Below are positions 59,863 to 64,000 of a DNA stretch of 64,000 bases, one piece after another. Position numbers and translations under genes: made by a program. The DNA is from Comamonas sp. JUb58 (GTDB taxonomy: Bacteria > Pseudomonadota > Gammaproteobacteria > Burkholderiales > Burkholderiaceae_C), in contig NZ_SOAL01000007.1 in the NCBI RefSeq assembly GCF_004364775.1, positions 62,001 to 126,000 of the forward strand, in the 5' to 3' direction. A model generated the notes under the pieces. That model had not been told where the DNA came from. It saw only the letters and a program-made list of their open reading frames with translations, and did no database searches. Position 1 is the stretch's first letter. The number at the start of each line of letters is the position of its first letter.

Positions 59863-60795
59863 TTAGATATTCAGCATCAGCTTGAGGTTTTGCACCGCAG
59901 CGCCGCTGGCGCCCTTGCCCAGGTTGTCCAGGCGGGCGATGACCACGGCCTGGCGCAGCTGCTCGTTGCCGAACACGCGGATTTCCAGCTTGTTGGTGCC
60001 TGCCAGGGTATCGGCGGCCAGCTTGTTGTCGTCGGTGGGCGGCAGCACTTGCACCCATTGTTCGTCCTGGTTGGTCTTGGCGTAGTGGGCGGCCAGGGCG
60101 TTGTGCAGGTCGCTCAGCAGTGGCTTGCCGGGGAGCTCATCCAGGTGCAGCGGCAGCTGCACCAGCATGCCCTGGGCAAAATTGCCGACGGCGGGGATGA
60201 AGACCGGGCGACGGGTCAGGCCGGTGTACTTCAGGATTTCGGGGATGTGCTTGTGGGTCAGGCCCAGTGCATAGGCCTCATAAGGCGCGGCACCGCCGGC
60301 CTCGTAGGCTTCCATCATCTGGCGGCCGCCACCGGAGTAGCCGGACACCGACGGCAGTGCCAGCGCGGCATCGGCGGGGACCAGGCCGGCATCGATCAGC
60401 GGGCGCAGGATGGCGATGGCGCCAGTGGCATAGCAGCCGGGGTTGGAGACACGCTTGGCTGCTTGCACGGCGGCTTTCTGGCCGGCGCTCAGCTCGGGGA
60501 AGCCATAGACCCATTGGTCGTTGACGCGGTGGGCGGTGGAGGCATCGATGATGCGAATAGTGCGGCCGGTTTCCTGCTCGATGGCATCGACCATGGCCGT
60601 GGTGTCCTTGGCGGCATCGTCGTGCAGGCAGAGGATGACCAGATCCACGCCAGCGATCAGCGCGCGCTTGGCCTCCGGGTCCTTGCGCAGTTCGGGCGCA
60701 ATGCTTACCAACTCAATGCCGGGCATATCCACCAGGCGTTCGCGAATTTGCAAACCGGTGGTGCCAGCTTCGCCGTCGATAAACACTTTTGCCAT
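59863..60795 (-). CDS. argC: N-acetyl-gamma-glutamyl-phosphate reductase (short form)
   Basis: A 310-residue enzyme of arginine biosynthesis, reducing N-acetylglutamyl phosphate with NADPH. It begins [15 protein letters not shown], and the catalytic cysteine is in [13 protein letters not shown], with [17 protein letters not shown]. It is the short, type-2 form. The start is the ATG before AKVFIDGE, 8 bases after AGGAG; an ATG six bases upstream is also possible. No other arg genes are adjacent. Confidence 0.93.
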   Translation of the reverse strand: MAKVFIDGEAGTTGLQIRERLVDMPGIELVSIAPELRKDPEAKRALIAGVDLVILCLHDDAAKDTTAMVDAIEQETGRTIRIIDASTAHRVNDQWVYGFPELSAGQKAAVQAAKRVSNPGCYATGAIAILRPLIDAGLVPADAALALPSVSGYSGGGRQMMEAYEAGGAAPYEAYALGLTHKHIPEILKYTGLTRRPVFIPAVGNFAQGMLVQLPLHLDELPGKPLLSDLHNALAAHYAKTNQDEQWVQVLPPTDDNKLAADTLAGTNKLEIRVFGNEQLRQAVVIARLDNLGKGASGAAVQNLKLMLNI

Positions 60796-61356
60796 TGCCA
60801 TCACTCCTGCTGTGCGTTGGCGCCTGCTGGGCAGCGGGCGCGTGGGTTCGGGAAAGTGCTTATTGTCATACAAAGCGGCGCGATGCGTGCAGGAGGATGG
60901 CAAATTTGCAGTCCGGTCTGACAAGGGCTTGCGCGATGCGCCGGATAGGCCGCTTTTGGACCTGCGATAGCCGGGTGCTGGCCCAAAGCGCAGTGCGCAC
61001 TAGCGCAAAAATGTGTCAGCACTGGGCGGTTGTGCCAAAAATCCTGCACTGCTCGGGTATTTATCGACATCTTTTGAGCCCGCTGCCGACAGGCATTGAG
61101 CGCTTCGGCTGACAGACCCGCTGCACGGAGATGACTGCCCAACATGGCTGGTTAGCTATACAAATAATAGCTATATGCATTCCGGGGACCGCCAAACCCC
61201 GGACGGCGGTTGGGACTCCTGCGGGCGCTGCCTCGCATGGCGCAGTGCAGCATGGTAAATTCGCGGACTGCCAGGCCTTCTGCCTTGTTTGCGAATTCTT
61301 TGTTCTGCGCGCTCGGCCGCCGGGTTTTTTCCCATTTTGTTTTACTGAGAGACATC
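60796..61356. other. 561-base spacer with AGCTAT repeat
   Basis: No gene is supported. It holds the divergent argC and sucCD promoters. An inverted pair TAGCTAT/ATAGCTA (61153-61159, 61167-61173) is of the AGCTAT repeat type also present at the recA-recX hairpin. Another dyad AATTCGC/GCGAATT lies at 61258-61264/61291-61297. Confidence 0.5.
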
Positions 61357-62517
<1,161 letters not shown>

Positions 62518-62533
62518 GCCCTGGAGAACACAC

Positions 62534-63430
62534 ATGTCTATCTATATCAATAAAGACACCAAAGTCATTACCCAAGGCATCACGGGCAAGACCGGCCAGT
62601 TCCACACTGAAAAGTGCCAGGAATACGCGAACGGCAAGAACTGCTTCGTCGCTGGCGTGAACCCCAAGAAGGCTGGCGAAAAGATTTTCGACATCCCAAT
62701 CTACGGTTCGGTCAAGGACGCTGCCAAGGACACCGGTGCTACCGTGTCCGTGATCTATGTGCCACCTGCAGGCGCTGCTGCTGCCATCTGGGAAGCGGTG
62801 GAAGCCGATCTGGACCTGGCCATCTGCATCACTGAAGGCATCCCAGTGCGCGACATGCTGGAAGTGCGCAACAAGATGAAGGCCAAGGAAGCGGCTGGCG
62901 GCAAGAAGACCTTGCTGCTGGGCCCTAACTGCCCCGGTCTGATCACCCCCGGTGAAATCAAGATCGGCATCATGCCCGGTCACATCCACAAGCCAGGCCG
63001 TATCGGCGTGGTGAGCCGTTCCGGCACCCTGACCTATGAAGCTGTGGCACAGCTGACCGAACTGGGCATTGGCCAGTCTTCGGCTGTCGGTATCGGTGGT
63101 GACCCCATCAACGGTCTGAAGCACATCGACGTGATGAAGGCGTTCAACGACGACCCGAACACCGACGCTGTGATCATGATCGGCGAAATCGGCGGTCCAG
63201 ACGAAGCGGAAGCCGCTCTCTGGTGCAAGGCCAACATGAAGAAGCCTGTGGTGGGCTTCATCGCTGGTGTGACTGCCCCTCCCGGCAAGCGCATGGGCCA
63301 CGCTGGCGCGCTGATCTCCGGCGGCGCCGACACGGCAGATGCCAAGCTGGCCATCATGGAAGAGTGCGGTTTCACCATCACCCGCAACCCATCCGAAATG
63401 GGCCGCCTGCTGCAAGGCCTGCTGAAGTAA
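62534..63430 (+). CDS. sucD: Succinyl-CoA synthetase alpha subunit
   Basis: A 298-residue CoA-binding subunit. The CoA-ligase phosphohistidine is the H in [12 protein letters not shown], and [15 protein letters not shown] begins the CoA domain. GGAG lies before the ATG. It pairs with sucC to make the tetramer that converts succinyl-CoA to succinate with GTP or ATP formation. Confidence 0.97.
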   Translation: MSIYINKDTKVITQGITGKTGQFHTEKCQEYANGKNCFVAGVNPKKAGEKIFDIPIYGSVKDAAKDTGATVSVIYVPPAGAAAAIWEAVEADLDLAICITEGIPVRDMLEVRNKMKAKEAAGGKKTLLLGPNCPGLITPGEIKIGIMPGHIHKPGRIGVVSRSGTLTYEAVAQLTELGIGQSSAVGIGGDPINGLKHIDVMKAFNDDPNTDAVIMIGEIGGPDEAEAALWCKANMKKPVVGFIAGVTAPPGKRMGHAGALISGGADTADAKLAIMEECGFTITRNPSEMGRLLQGLLK

Positions 63431-63488
63431 GCAAAATTACGCATGCCAGGGGCTGCCTGCCCCGCTAAACTGCGTACTCCATAAAAAG

Positions 63489-63522
63489 AAGACGCCAGAT
63501 CGTTCAGGTCTGGCGTCTTTAT
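63489..63522 (+). terminator. Terminator after sucD
   Basis: Eleven-base arms AAGACGCCAGA (63489-63499) and TCTGGCGTCTT (63509-63519) with a 9-base loop, then a T-rich run. It sits 58 bases after the sucD stop and before the TerC gene. Confidence 0.85.
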
Positions 63523-63541
63523 TCATAAAACGGAGCGCAAT

Positions 63542-64000
63542 ATGGATTACGTCAATCATCCCGACTTCTGGATCGGGCTGGTCAAGATCATCTGGATCAA
63601 CATCATTCTCTCGGGCGACAACGCCGTTGTCATTGCGCTTGCAGCGCGCTCCCTGCCCCCTGAACAACAAAGAAAAGCCATCATGTTCGGCTCCGGCGCC
63701 GCCGTGGTGCTGCGTATCTTGCTGACCGTGGTTGCGGCCAAGCTGCTGGAGCTGTCCTTCCTGCAGATCGTCGGCGGTTGCCTGCTGCTGTGGATCGGCC
63801 TGCAATTGCTCACCAGCCACGACGAAGAAGAAGGCGCTGGCAAGGGCACCGGCACGATGATGGCCGCCATCCGCACCATCCTGATCGCCGACCTGGTGAT
63901 GAGCCTGGATAACGTGATTGCCGTGGCGGCTGCTGCCGGCGGCAATATGCTGCTGCTGATCCTGGGCCTGGCGATTTCGATCCCGCTGGTGGTCTTTGGC
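63542..64000 (+). CDS. TerC family membrane protein (partial, runs off window)
   Basis: The first 153 codons of a TerC/YjbE-type integral membrane protein. The family core INIILSGDNAVVIALAARSLP is present, followed by helices AVVLRILLTVVAAKLL and LQIVGGCLLLWIGLQLL, and the second conserved acidic motif DLVMSLDNVIAVAAAAGG. TerC proteins are linked to tellurite resistance or metal (manganese) export. GGAG lies 6 bases before the ATG. The C-terminus lies outside the window. Confidence 0.88.
   Translation, partial: MDYVNHPDFWIGLVKIIWINIILSGDNAVVIALAARSLPPEQQRKAIMFGSGAAVVLRILLTVVAAKLLELSFLQIVGGCLLLWIGLQLLTSHDEEEGAGKGTGTMMAAIRTILIADLVMSLDNVIAVAAAAGGNMLLLILGLAISIPLVVFG

Overview
The window reads as chromosome of a Comamonadaceae betaproteobacterium, most likely Comamonas or a close relative. 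I infer this from the high GC, the CTG/GCC-rich codon use, the short-form ArgC, the RecA/RecX and SucCD-TerC sequences, DUF4148 proteins, and the AGCTAT-type hairpins common in intergenic DNA of this family. The genus is an inference. There are no rRNA or tRNA genes, no CRISPR array, no phage genes and no transposase.

Layout. 1-4116: end of a dipeptide/oligopeptide ABC operon (permease tail, two ATPases) with an alpha/beta hydrolase and an M20 peptidase. 4149-12700: RDD and DUF4261 proteins, a ParD-like/methionine aminopeptidase pair, a divergent YqjI-type PadR regulator with palindromic sites, a class A beta-lactamase lipoprotein, a membrane protein, a tyrosine phosphatase, and an acyl-CoA dehydrogenase overlapping an APH-like kinase. 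12701-13988: an AT-rich island with one orphan gene that may have an RNase H-like fold. 13989-20224: pirin, YcaC-type hydrolase, YtcJ-type amidohydrolase and MFS exporter, transcribed away from a LysR regulator. 20239-31670: two transporters, acetoacetyl-CoA synthetase, acyltransferase, ferritin-like protein, two DUF4148 proteins, DTW-domain tRNA enzyme and a methyltransferase. 31776-37934: an operon led by topB (topoisomerase III carrying a C-terminal SWIB domain), divergent from a SET-domain protein with a histone-H1-like tail; an alternating purine-pyrimidine (Z-DNA-prone) tract lies between them. 37931-43617: birA, SPOR protein, two-component system, SdiA-regulated-type protein, MarR.

43669-45421 holds recA-recX with a LexA box and a strong intercistronic terminator. 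From 45478 to 60795 follows a block of mixed content: two YddG paralogues flanking a 49-residue membrane protein, a hydroxyacid dehydrogenase, a 245-bp inverted-repeat element (MITE-like), an IclR regulator, a polyamine-type ABC transporter co-transcribed with a three-subunit HcnABC/opine-oxidase-like amine dehydrogenase, a TsdBA-like cytochrome c pair and argC. 61357-64000 is sucC-sucD and the start of a TerC-family gene.

The functional units best supported are: peptide uptake plus hydrolysis (0-4 kb), LysR-controlled catabolism/export (14-20 kb), SOS recombination (recA-recX), IclR-controlled import and oxidation of an amine or N-substituted amino acid (50-58 kb), and TCA-cycle succinyl-CoA synthetase. 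The most unusual items are the short protein at 47413-47562 that shares its N-terminus with the TsdA-like cytochrome, the MITE-like element that abuts the iclR stop codon, the Z-DNA-prone topB/SET spacer, and the low-GC orphan.
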